Below are positions 1 through 8,209 of a DNA stretch of 64,000 bases, one piece after another. The DNA lies in the NCBI GenBank assembly GCA_025757685.1, contig CP107220.1, forward strand, positions 707,501 to 771,500, in the 5' to 3' direction. Under the pieces are notes generated by a model that searched no databases, was not told the origin of the DNA, and saw only the letters and a program-made list of their open reading frames with translations. Positions within the stretch are counted from its first letter, which is position 1. Each line of letters begins with the position of its first letter. This DNA is from Oscillospiraceae bacterium (GTDB taxonomy: Bacteria; Bacillota; Clostridia; Oscillospirales; Acutalibacteraceae). Position numbers and translations under genes: made by a program.

Positions 1-2
1 AT

Positions 3-3000
3 ATGGTGGCAACGGACGCCAACACCACCAGCAACTATAATAATACCGGTCTGCACACCTGGGGGTCCAACGACCTGATCACCTGGGACGAACTGGCCAA
101 TCCCCAGTTTGCTACGGACAAGGGCGGCGGTTCCAAGACCATTACCAACATGTGCTGGGCACCGGAGGCCATTTGGGACCCGGTAGCCGGCAAGTATATG
201 GTCTACTTCGCCACCAACGAGGCGGACTCTGCGGCCAATGAGAGCGCCAAGATCTATTATTCTTACACTGCGGATTTCCGCACTTTTAGCGAGAAGCAGG
301 TGCTCTTTGACCCGGGCTACGGTGTGATCGACGCCGATATTACCCCGTACGGAAACGGCTATGTAATGCTGTATAAGAAAGAGGCTTCCTCCGGCACCGG
401 TGCCAAGAAAGTTTGGTACACCTTTAAGACCGGCAAGAGCCCTTCTAATTCTGACGGCGAATATGACGCTGCCAATGCGAAGATTTTCGAGTCTGTCTCC
501 AATACGCAGGCAGAAGGCCCGCAGGTGTTCCCCATCTCCGGCACAAGCAGCTACGGCGTGCTGGTGGACTATTTCTCCGACGGCGGCTTCGGTTTCTCCT
601 ATACTTCTGATTTTGAGAGCTATTCTAAGATTTCTGCGGATAATTGCTCCATCAATCACCTGAACCCCAGCCACGGCTGCATTATTCCTATTTCCGATAT
701 GGAGTATTACAACCTGTCCCAGGCTTTCGGTAAGGCGACCTCTACCCAGACTGCTGTGAAGCCCGGCGATACCGCCAACAGCCACTTGATTGCCCGGTAC
801 TTTACCTCTAACAATGCCCGGGAGGATGTGTCCGGCAACGGCAACCATATTGGTGCGTATAACGGCTCCACCAAGCACAACGGTAATGTGAGCAGTGTTA
901 ATATGGTGGTGCAGGACGGCCGACTGGCGGCGCGCTTTGATAACAGTAAGCAGGCCAACGCCGGTTCTGCCGCAGATAAAACCATTGATAAAGAGGTAAA
1001 GGGCGTTTCTACCGCTTGGATGAATGTGGACGGCATGTTCTCCGACACCAACATCAATCGCGGTATTACCATCTCCTTTGACTCCTATATGACGGACGCT
1101 ATCGTTGCTGATACGCATATCTTTGACTTTATCGATTCGCCCAAGTGGAACTATCTGAATAAATTTGATGTTAATAGTACCCCGAACAAATTCAATCTGT
1201 TGTCCTACCAGGCAGATAACACTTCCATCGGTATGAAGAAGGGCACGGAGGCCAAAACCAGCGGCAGCTTGGCGAAGAACCAGTGGCACTCCTATGTGTT
1301 CTCCATCTCCAAAAGCTGCTTTACCGTATTTGTAGACGGCAAGCTGGTTTCTTCTTCCACAACCGGCGAGAACTTCGGCACCGTACTGGACAGTGATTGG
1401 TTCAAGGCCGTATTCCAGAATGCCGGTGCCAATCAATCTAAGCTGACCTTTGGCGTGAACCCCTATTGGTCCACTACCATCGGCGGCACATATAACCTGC
1501 TGGATGGTTACATCAGCGACTTCTGTATTTATGACCAGGCACTGTCTTTGGGCGATGTGGAGAATGCAAAGGCCGATCAGCTGAAGGCAACGCAGACCAA
1601 CTATGACGCCAATACCACACAGGTGATCTATAAGGACCCCTGCACTGCTGCCGGCTATACCCCCGCTAAGGACAGTGTGTACGGCACCTACCTGCCTTTG
1701 GATAAGTCAGGCGTGGCCACCCAGGTGGACCCGGTAAAGGATCTGACAGACACGGCTGCCGGTTATACCTATACCATGCTCTATAATCCGGGCGATACCA
1801 TTGATAACGGCGCCGTATTCCGTATGGGCGGCGATAGTGATAACTACTTCCGCGTCAATGAGGACGGCACCATCGAGTACAAGAGCGGCGACTCGTCCTT
1901 TACGTCTGACTCTACCTTCACTTTGCCTACGGATAAATGGAGTCATGTGACCTTACAGGTGGTACCGTACATTAGTTATGACCGTATCTATGTTTATATT
2001 GACGGCAAGCAGGTGTATATGTATGACGCCTACAAGGCCCGCGAATCGCAGTGCAAGACGTATGCGGATAACGGCTTAACCTTACAGAGCCTGATCCACG
2101 GCACGGCCAGCGGTACCGGCGGCCAGGTGGTGTACGGCGAGGGCGCTACCGGTAAGCTCACCGATGTGAATATTTACCGTGGCTCCATTGACGCGTATGA
2201 CCTGTTTATTAAGGACACCAGCGCGTACGCAGAGGCGCTGATCCGTGAGAACATGGACCTGTTTAAGTCTACAATGAAGACTTTCTCCGCTACCAATATT
2301 CTCACCAATATGGCACCGGCTTATGAACTGTATGACAAGGCGTCCCGCTATTTGGACGCCGTAAAGCTGGGCAAGACAGTGCCGGATATGGAATATGTGG
2401 CCAAGCTGAATGCGGATTTGTATGCAGCCATTCAAAAAATGACTCCCTATAAGGCGGAATTCAGCACCGTAGGTGCCCAGGTGGCTACCGGTAAAGGTGA
2501 TGGTTCAGCTTATGAAACTGTCAATGCAAAGTATTCTCAAAATTTGTTGTATGCCGGCCCCACCAGTAAGGCAAATGCTTCCAACGATGTGAAGACGTTT
2601 GTGAACAACCGGTACGAGATTTACTATAATTCCGCTGTATTTCTGTATAACGGTTCACAGAATGACACCACCAACATTATGTGCATGCCTGTTGTGATGT
2701 CTCAAATTCGTGATAGTGGGTGGAATTCAAACGCCTTAAACGGTTTGTTCCCTGCGGAATCAACGACATCGGGGAATGCGAACCCCTATTTCCGCTTAAT
2801 TTCCGATTATCCCCAAAGCAGCGGAAAACCGAATCTGCAAGCTGACGCAACCAATGAGAATTTGTTGACCACGGATCAAATGTGGAGAGGCTATTCCACC
2901 ACTAACTGGGAGTTTGGCAATTACATTGGCTCTAATGACAGTTACAATATTGCCGGTGAAAGAGAGAACCATTGGAACCATACCACCGGTGAATTTGGTT

Positions 3001-5828
3001 TGTCCAATCTCTCTACACATCTTTGGTATAATGTATTGCAGTTTATGCCCGATCGCTGTATGGCAAAAACCGGCAAGACTTCACCGGAAGGTGTCTATAC
3101 CGTACCGTGGGGTATTTATGGTGACACCAATGGGAAAAAGGATAATTACGACAAAGCAGCGAATAACTGTAAAGCCATTATCAATGATGCCACCAAGATT
3201 TATGTCGTAGATGTAAACTCTGCCAGCCCCACCACACTGATGGACAGAGCTTCCGAGAAGCTTAAGAATGTAGATAAGTTCCAGGGTGCGAATATGTACC
3301 AGCTGATTCGGAGCATCACCCGGTTCTCTGCGGATACGGCAATGGAAATCCTGTCCGGTATGGACGCTGCCACCTCTTGGAACCCGGCGACAGATCTGAA
3401 CGCCACCGACGGCGGTGCGTTTTATAATCAATTCGTGGAAAAGCGCAACGATCTGGTCACGGACTTTGACACTGCGGTAGACAATGCCATTAACACTTCT
3501 AAGGGCTTGGATGAGCAGGGCTATACCAAACTGGACGCGGATATGGACGCCTCCACTGCCATCGGCAAAATCTATCAGGACGCCTATGACGATGTAACGG
3601 ACGGCGACAGCAGCACCGGTGCGTATACGGATTCCAGTGCCGCCGCGTTTATCAAGGCCTTTGATGCTGCCAAGCAGCACTATACGGACTTGAGCCCAGT
3701 GGCAACAGCAAACCGTACTGATAAGAATAACCCGTATGCAGATAACAAGGCACAGACGGCCTCTAAGCTGCATGACGATCTGGTGCTGGCTTATGCCAAG
3801 CTGATGAAGCGTGCGGATTATTCGCAGCTTAATCAGTTGTACGGCGGCTCCGATCGCGTACAGATCTCCAATAACGGTTTGACCAAAAATGTGATCAACG
3901 AGAATAACGAGACGGTACGCCAGCAGAACTACACCCTGTCTACTTGGCTGACCTTTGATGATGCGGCCACGGCGGCTATGAAGCTGTCCGATAATAAGGA
4001 CGCCAACGCAAACGCCACCTACACCAAGTCTGAAAAAACCGATCAGCCTATGTTTAAGACAGGCCAGGTACCAGTGGAAACCCTGCTGCAAGGCACGGTA
4101 ACCCTGCAGGGCACCACCACAGAGCTGTCCAAATATCAGACGGACATCAACAACAAGAAAGACGCTTTGGACGCAGCCATCAAGGGCATTGAAGTCCCGG
4201 CGGATTACACCGCGTATGACGCATTCGTGGTGGTACTGGGCACCCAGGATAAGAACGCCTTTACGGACGAATATCTGGCGCAGGCCGGATATACGGACGG
4301 TCAGGTGAAAAATGTGTTTAAGGCACAGGCCTACCAGGGCTCTCAGTCCGCAGCCGGTGCTTACAATACGGACGGTACGAATAATGACCGGGCGTATGTA
4401 GAGTACAACGGCAGTTGCTACCGCAACATCGGCCAGTCCGCTGCCGATACCCAGCTGCCCGGCCAGAAGGTACTGGACAGCACCACAAGCGCTTTGGTTA
4501 CTGCGCTGAACGACGCCAACAATTCTGACACGCTGCGCCGTCAGTTCTCTGTTACATTTAAGTATGTGGTAGACAAAGCCGCGCCCATTACCGTGTCTGA
4601 GAATCAGTCTTATTTCTACGGCACCGTAGGTACCTTTACTGTACCGGAGGGCGTAGTCGGCTCCGTTTATAAGTGGTCCGTAACCGCCGGCGGCAAGGAG
4701 AAGGATGTGCTGAACTACGGCACTACCTACACTCTGCGTATGCAAAATGAGAACGCAGCCGCGGACAGCATTCTGGTAACCGCTTATTTGACTACGGATA
4801 CTGCGCCTGCCGAGAATCAGGTACAGCTGTCTGTTCAGGATCAGTACAGATCCAATGTTTACCAGGGCACACTGCTGCAGGATACCAATGTAACCGTATC
4901 CCAGTTGGAGCAGGTGCAGGTGGGCGACAGTGCCGTTGCACTGACCGGCTCCGCGTATTACAAGCTGGCCGGCTGGCAGGTGATGGAGGGCGACAAACCC
5001 CACAACATCAACTACGGCACTTACACTTTGGCGGAGCTGGCCAAGATTGCCGGCGGCAACCAAGTGATCCTGCGCCCGGTTTATGTGTATAACGGTCAAG
5101 ATGTATTCACTGTGTCTTTGGACGGTGAGCAGTTGTATGCCAAGGGCTACGATGTGCGTGTTTCCGTTCCTAAGGCTGCCGATGCGTATGCACTGGCAGT
5201 GAAGACCGGCAGCACTTATGCCATCGCCACCTACGGCAGCGCCTATGACTTCTATATTGACGGCTCCAACAAGGAATTCTTCACAGTCAATTATCTGACT
5301 GCTGAGAAAGACGAGCGCGGTGATGTAATCCGTGCAGCCGGGTACTATGTGACAGACGGCGGCCATCTGGTACGGCTGGATACCGATGCGAACATTCGTT
5401 ACAGTCTGGAGCATAAGTTCCCCACCGCATTCAGTGTTGGACTGAAGTCCAAATCTGCGGCCACCACCTTCAGCACTTACAGTGCGGCAACCACCGGTCT
5501 GCCGGCGGATGTGAAGATCACAGAGATGGGCACCCTTTACACCCGCGACGCCGCCATGGCTACCGATGCTGCGTTTACCGTAGACAGTGTACAGGCCGGC
5601 AAGAATGTTAAGATGGCAAGGGCCAAGAGTCCCATTGACTTCAGTAATCAGTTTATTCTGAATTACAAGAATGCCAATGCGGCTGCAACTGCCACTTACA
5701 CCAGAGCGTATGTGAAGTTCACTTACACTTATGAAACCCAGCTTGTCACCGGCGGCACAAAGACCACAACGGTTCAGTGCATTGCCTATGGTAACATTTG
5801 CGACAACAGCGCTTTCTTAGGCGCTTAA
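3..5828 (+). CDS. Very large secreted GH43-like / LamG multidomain protein (5' end missing)
   Basis: The frame is open from the first base, so the true start and any signal peptide lie outside the window; position 3 is only the first in-frame ATG. Residues about 1-240 look like blades of a GH43-clan beta-propeller: a WAPEAIWDP block at about 51 followed by YMVYFAT, then DADITPYGNGYVMLY. Residues about 265-520 and 555-745 resemble two concanavalin/LamG sandwiches, with typical strands FTVFVDGKLV and RIYVYIDGKQV. About 745-1500 is not recognised; about 1500-1941 is beta-rich. No LPXTG, dockerin, S-layer repeat or C-terminal membrane helix is visible; the protein ends in NSAFLGA. It is probably an extracellular enzyme or adhesin acting on plant or host glycans (inference). 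The part encoded at about 2440-3240 uses codons unlike its flanks. A peptide gene follows after 18 bases. Confidence 0.8.
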   Translation: MVATDANTTSNYNNTGLHTWGSNDLITWDELANPQFATDKGGGSKTITNMCWAPEAIWDPVAGKYMVYFATNEADSAANESAKIYYSYTADFRTFSEKQVLFDPGYGVIDADITPYGNGYVMLYKKEASSGTGAKKVWYTFKTGKSPSNSDGEYDAANAKIFESVSNTQAEGPQVFPISGTSSYGVLVDYFSDGGFGFSYTSDFESYSKISADNCSINHLNPSHGCIIPISDMEYYNLSQAFGKATSTQTAVKPGDTANSHLIARYFTSNNAREDVSGNGNHIGAYNGSTKHNGNVSSVNMVVQDGRLAARFDNSKQANAGSAADKTIDKEVKGVSTAWMNVDGMFSDTNINRGITISFDSYMTDAIVADTHIFDFIDSPKWNYLNKFDVNSTPNKFNLLSYQADNTSIGMKKGTEAKTSGSLAKNQWHSYVFSISKSCFTVFVDGKLVSSSTTGENFGTVLDSDWFKAVFQNAGANQSKLTFGVNPYWSTTIGGTYNLLDGYISDFCIYDQALSLGDVENAKADQLKATQTNYDANTTQVIYKDPCTAAGYTPAKDSVYGTYLPLDKSGVATQVDPVKDLTDTAAGYTYTMLYNPGDTIDNGAVFRMGGDSDNYFRVNEDGTIEYKSGDSSFTSDSTFTLPTDKWSHVTLQVVPYISYDRIYVYIDGKQVYMYDAYKARESQCKTYADNGLTLQSLIHGTASGTGGQVVYGEGATGKLTDVNIYRGSIDAYDLFIKDTSAYAEALIRENMDLFKSTMKTFSATNILTNMAPAYELYDKASRYLDAVKLGKTVPDMEYVAKLNADLYAAIQKMTPYKAEFSTVGAQVATGKGDGSAYETVNAKYSQNLLYAGPTSKANASNDVKTFVNNRYEIYYNSAVFLYNGSQNDTTNIMCMPVVMSQIRDSGWNSNALNGLFPAESTTSGNANPYFRLISDYPQSSGKPNLQADATNENLLTTDQMWRGYSTTNWEFGNYIGSNDSYNIAGERENHWNHTTGEFGLSNLSTHLWYNVLQFMPDRCMAKTGKTSPEGVYTVPWGIYGDTNGKKDNYDKAANNCKAIINDATKIYVVDVNSASPTTLMDRASEKLKNVDKFQGANMYQLIRSITRFSADTAMEILSGMDAATSWNPATDLNATDGGAFYNQFVEKRNDLVTDFDTAVDNAINTSKGLDEQGYTKLDADMDASTAIGKIYQDAYDDVTDGDSSTGAYTDSSAAAFIKAFDAAKQHYTDLSPVATANRTDKNNPYADNKAQTASKLHDDLVLAYAKLMKRADYSQLNQLYGGSDRVQISNNGLTKNVINENNETVRQQNYTLSTWLTFDDAATAAMKLSDNKDANANATYTKSEKTDQPMFKTGQVPVETLLQGTVTLQGTTTELSKYQTDINNKKDALDAAIKGIEVPADYTAYDAFVVVLGTQDKNAFTDEYLAQAGYTDGQVKNVFKAQAYQGSQSAAGAYNTDGTNNDRAYVEYNGSCYRNIGQSAADTQLPGQKVLDSTTSALVTALNDANNSDTLRRQFSVTFKYVVDKAAPITVSENQSYFYGTVGTFTVPEGVVGSVYKWSVTAGGKEKDVLNYGTTYTLRMQNENAAADSILVTAYLTTDTAPAENQVQLSVQDQYRSNVYQGTLLQDTNVTVSQLEQVQVGDSAVALTGSAYYKLAGWQVMEGDKPHNINYGTYTLAELAKIAGGNQVILRPVYVYNGQDVFTVSLDGEQLYAKGYDVRVSVPKAADAYALAVKTGSTYAIATYGSAYDFYIDGSNKEFFTVNYLTAEKDERGDVIRAAGYYVTDGGHLVRLDTDANIRYSLEHKFPTAFSVGLKSKSAATTFSTYSAATTGLPADVKITEMGTLYTRDAAMATDAAFTVDSVQAGKNVKMARAKSPIDFSNQFILNYKNANAAATATYTRAYVKFTYTYETQLVTGGTKTTTVQCIAYGNICDNSAFLGA

Positions 5829-5846
5829 TCAAAGGAGGAATTTAAC

Positions 5847-6026
5847 ATGAAAAAGCGTTATAGTACTCCTGAGATGGAGGTAGAAGCGTTCAACATCTTC
5901 ACTGTATTCACCGACTCCAGCACAGGCGGCGGTGGTATTGACCAAGGCGGTGAAGAAGTAGGCGACGATCCCGGCGCAAAAGGCACCGGCGGTTTTTATG
6001 CCAACGATCCCACTGGGTCTTATTAA
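5847..6026 (+). CDS. 59-residue peptide of unknown function downstream of the giant surface protein
   Basis: This short frame has a near-perfect ribosome site (AAAGGAGGA, 5831-5839) seven bases before ATG and is followed at once by a strong terminator, so it is very probably translated with the preceding gene. The N-terminal third is MKKRYSTPEMEVEAF, followed by a short hydrophobic stretch (NIFTVFT). The C-terminal two thirds are rich in Gly, Asp and Glu and end in DPTGSY. There is no cysteine, no cleavable signal peptide and no transmembrane helix. Small proteins with a K-K-Y-x-x-P-E-M-E-V start seem common in gut Clostridia (from memory), but I know no function for them. A peptide precursor or a partner of the large protein are both possible. 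Confidence 0.7.
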   Translation: MKKRYSTPEMEVEAFNIFTVFTDSSTGGGGIDQGGEEVGDDPGAKGTGGFYANDPTGSY

Positions 6027-6030
6027 ATCA

Positions 6031-6063
6031 AAAAAAGCAGGAGAGCAATCTCCTGCTTTTTCT
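6031..6063 (+). terminator. Rho-independent terminator of the surface-protein/peptide unit
   Basis: A perfect 9-bp stem (AGCAGGAGA 6036-6044, TCTCCTGCT 6049-6057) with a GCAA loop is followed by a T-run. The A-run before it would let it work in both directions. Confidence 0.9.
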
Positions 6064-6178
6064 TTTGCCGTGGTGTGGGGGAGATGCCGCAAAAACGCTC
6101 CGTTTGAATTATTCTTGCGCTTCACGAATACAAATGTTAATATATTATGAATAATGTAAATATACTGTGAACAAAGTG

Positions 6179-6207
6179 TTGACCTATCCTGTGGGAACGA
6201 CTATAAT
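6179..6207 (+). promoter_or_regulatory. Sigma-A promoter of the yicC-remA-gmk operon
   Basis: TTGACC (6179-6184) and a consensus TATAAT (6202-6207) are separated by exactly 17 bases. Transcription should start near 6214, giving a leader of about 55 bases before yicC. The region 6064-6178 is AT-rich and holds nothing else I recognise. Confidence 0.8.
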
Positions 6208-6269
6208 ATTTGCAACAAAAGAACGCAGGGCGCTGTGGGCGCAAAATACCGTTCTTTGGGGGTAATATT

Positions 6270-7148
6270 ATGATACGATCCATGACCGGGTTCGGCCGTG
6301 CGGTGCAGGAGATTGACGGCTATGTCATCACTGTGGAGCTGAAGTCTGTTAACCACCGCTATTTTGAGTTTTCCTCTCGGGTGCCGCGGCAGTACGGCTT
6401 TATTGAGGATAAGCTCAAGTCCTTTGTAAACAGTCGGGTGTCTCGCGGCAAGGTGGATTGCTTTGTGGGCATTGAGGCGCTGAATACAGAGGCCGCCCAG
6501 GTGGCAGTGAACCACACTTTAGCCGGTGCTTACAACACCGCTTTGCAGGAGATTGCAGACACCTATGGTGCGAAGCAGGACTGGGGCGCTGCTGCTATTG
6601 CCCGCTTTCCTGATGTATTGGTGGTGCGCAAGGCAGAGGAGGACGAGGACAAGATCTGGTCCTATGTGCAGACGGTGGCAGCCGCTGCGCTGGATAAGTT
6701 TGTTGCCATGCGTGAGGTAGAGGGCGCCAAAATGAAGGCCGATGTGGCCGGGCGGGCACAGACCATTTTGGATTGTGTGGCGTTTGTGGAAGAACGCTCC
6801 CCTCAAACCGTGCGGGAATATAACGAAAAGCTTGCTGCCCGGGTGCACGAGCTGCTGGGCGATGTGACCTTGGACGAGGGCCGCTTGCTCCAAGAAACGG
6901 CCATCTTTGCAGACAAAGTGGCAGTGGCGGAAGAAACGGTGCGCCTGCGCTCCCATATTGCCCAGCTGGGCAAATTTCTGGAGGCAGAGGAGCCCATTGG
7001 CAGAAAGATGGACTTCCTGGTGCAGGAAATCAACCGGGAGGCCAACACCATCGGGTCAAAGGCCAGCAATGTAGCCATCGCCGGTAAAGTGATCGACATT
7101 AAGGCTGAAGTAGAAAAAATCAGAGAGCAGATCCAGAACATCGAATAA
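6270..7148 (+). CDS. yicC: YicC/YloC family endoribonuclease-like protein
   Basis: The 292-residue product begins MIRSMTGFGRA, the signature N-terminus of the YicC/YloC family, and has the family's usual length and C-terminal EINREANTIGSKA block (DUF1732). Family members have been reported as endoribonucleases or as factors in small-RNA turnover. I chose this ATG because GGGGGT lies seven bases upstream and the family starts here; an in-frame ATG 60 bases earlier lacks support. The stop TAA overlaps the remA start (TAATG), so the two are translationally coupled. As in Bacillus, it opens the remA-gmk-rpoZ-priA run. Confidence 0.95.
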   Translation: MIRSMTGFGRAVQEIDGYVITVELKSVNHRYFEFSSRVPRQYGFIEDKLKSFVNSRVSRGKVDCFVGIEALNTEAAQVAVNHTLAGAYNTALQEIADTYGAKQDWGAAAIARFPDVLVVRKAEEDEDKIWSYVQTVAAAALDKFVAMREVEGAKMKADVAGRAQTILDCVAFVEERSPQTVREYNEKLAARVHELLGDVTLDEGRLLQETAIFADKVAVAEETVRLRSHIAQLGKFLEAEEPIGRKMDFLVQEINREANTIGSKASNVAIAGKVIDIKAEVEKIREQIQNIE

Positions 7149-7399
7149 TGCAACTGGTGAATATCGGCTTTAACAATCTTGTGAATGCGGATCGGGTGAT
7201 CGCCGTTGTCAGCCCGGAGTCTGCCCCGGTTAAGCGCATTGTGCAAGATGGCAAAGCAAAAGGAACACTCATTGACGCCACCCATGGCCGCAAGACCATG
7301 AGCGTTATTATTACGGACAGTGACAATGTGATCCTGTCTTATTTGGATCTGAACAAAATTGCTGAAAAATTTTCTGCGGAGGTGCGCGATGCATTGTGA
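7148..7399 (+). CDS. remA: RemA family regulatory protein (DUF370)
   Basis: This 83-residue protein is a full-length member of DUF370. The N-terminal MQLVNIGFNNLV, the central GKAKGTLIDATHGRKT stretch and ITDSDNVILS are conserved family features. In Bacillus subtilis RemA is a DNA-binding activator of extracellular-matrix and osmoprotection genes; in Clostridia its targets are largely unknown. It sits between yicC (one-base overlap) and gmk, its conserved place in Firmicutes. The last 11 bases overlap the gmk start. Confidence 0.93.
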   Translation: MQLVNIGFNNLVNADRVIAVVSPESAPVKRIVQDGKAKGTLIDATHGRKTMSVIITDSDNVILSYLDLNKIAEKFSAEVRDAL

Positions 7400-7976
7400 G
7401 AACAAAAAAGGCTTATTAGTTGTTTTGTCCGCACCCAGCGGTTGCGGCAAGGACACGGTCTTTCGGGCCATTGAGGCACTGCGGGACGATGTGGTTGAGT
7501 CCGTTTCTGCCACCACCCGGGCGCCCCGACCCGGCGAAGTGGACGGCGTGAACTATTTTTTCAAGACCCGCGCGGATTTTGAAAAGATGATCGCGGACGG
7601 TGGCTTCTTTGAATATGCCGAGTATTCCGGCAACTATTACGGCACCCCTATTGCCGGGGTGGAGCAGGCCATTGCCAGGGGCAAGGTTTGCTTTTTGATC
7701 ATCGAGGTGCAGGGGGCAAAGAATGTAATGCGTATTTGCCCGGACTGTGTGTCCATCTTCCTGTATCCGCCGAATTTTGAGATTTTGGAGCAGCGCCTGC
7801 GCGGGCGTATGTCCGAAACGGACGAAGTGATCCGCAACCGGCTGGAAATTGCCAAAGTAGAGCTTCAGTCCCGTGACTGCTACAAATATCAGGTGCTCAA
7901 TGACGATTTGGACACCGCTGTGCACGAAATCAATCACATCATCTGCGATGAGCTGGCAAAGCGCAACGCAGAATAA
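7389..7976 (+). CDS. gmk: Guanylate kinase
   Basis: The 195-residue enzyme phosphorylates GMP (and dGMP) with ATP to give GDP. The P-loop is SAPSGCGKDT (residues 14-23); an Asp follows the P-loop lysine instead of the usual Ser/Thr/Gly. SATTRAPRPGE and GVNYFF form the GMP-binding region, and EVQGAKNV follows. I chose ATG 7389 (MHCENKKG) because GGAGGTG stands just before it; it overlaps the remA end by 11 bases. A longer in-frame start 30 bases upstream would run deep into remA and has no ribosome site. Confidence 0.95.
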   Translation: MHCENKKGLLVVLSAPSGCGKDTVFRAIEALRDDVVESVSATTRAPRPGEVDGVNYFFKTRADFEKMIADGGFFEYAEYSGNYYGTPIAGVEQAIARGKVCFLIIEVQGAKNVMRICPDCVSIFLYPPNFEILEQRLRGRMSETDEVIRNRLEIAKVELQSRDCYKYQVLNDDLDTAVHEINHIICDELAKRNAE

Positions 7977-7998
7977 CTGCTACTGGAGGTAGAATACT

Positions 7999-8208
7999 AT
8001 GTTTAATCCCGATTTGAAAGAAATGCTCAAGAATGTAAACAGCCGATACAGCCTGGTGGTTGGCACGGCCAAGCGCGCCCGGGAAATTCAGGACGAGGCT
8101 ATTGCCAATGAGGAGCATTTGGACACCAAGACCGTATCCTTGGCTATTGACGACATCAGTTCCGGTAAGTATGTGATTGAGGAGCCGGACGAACTCAAGC
8201 AGAAATAA
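7999..8208 (+). CDS. rpoZ: RNA polymerase omega subunit
   Basis: At 69 residues this matches the omega family in length. It contains the conserved NSRYSLVVGTAKRARE motif and the KTVSLAIDDISSGK segment. Omega helps fold and assemble the beta-prime subunit. It follows gmk by 22 bases with a TGGAGGT ribosome site, the standard gmk-rpoZ pairing. In Bacillus coaBC normally comes next; here the next gene is priA, two bases after the stop. Confidence 0.93.
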   Translation: MFNPDLKEMLKNVNSRYSLVVGTAKRAREIQDEAIANEEHLDTKTVSLAIDDISSGKYVIEEPDELKQK

Positions 8209-8209
8209 A

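Noticed and set aside
3081..5414. A 777-codon open frame on the minus strand, antisense to the large surface protein.
   Set aside because: Its openness follows from codon bias in the sense gene (few TTA, CTA or TCA codons). It has no ribosome site and no family-like sequence.
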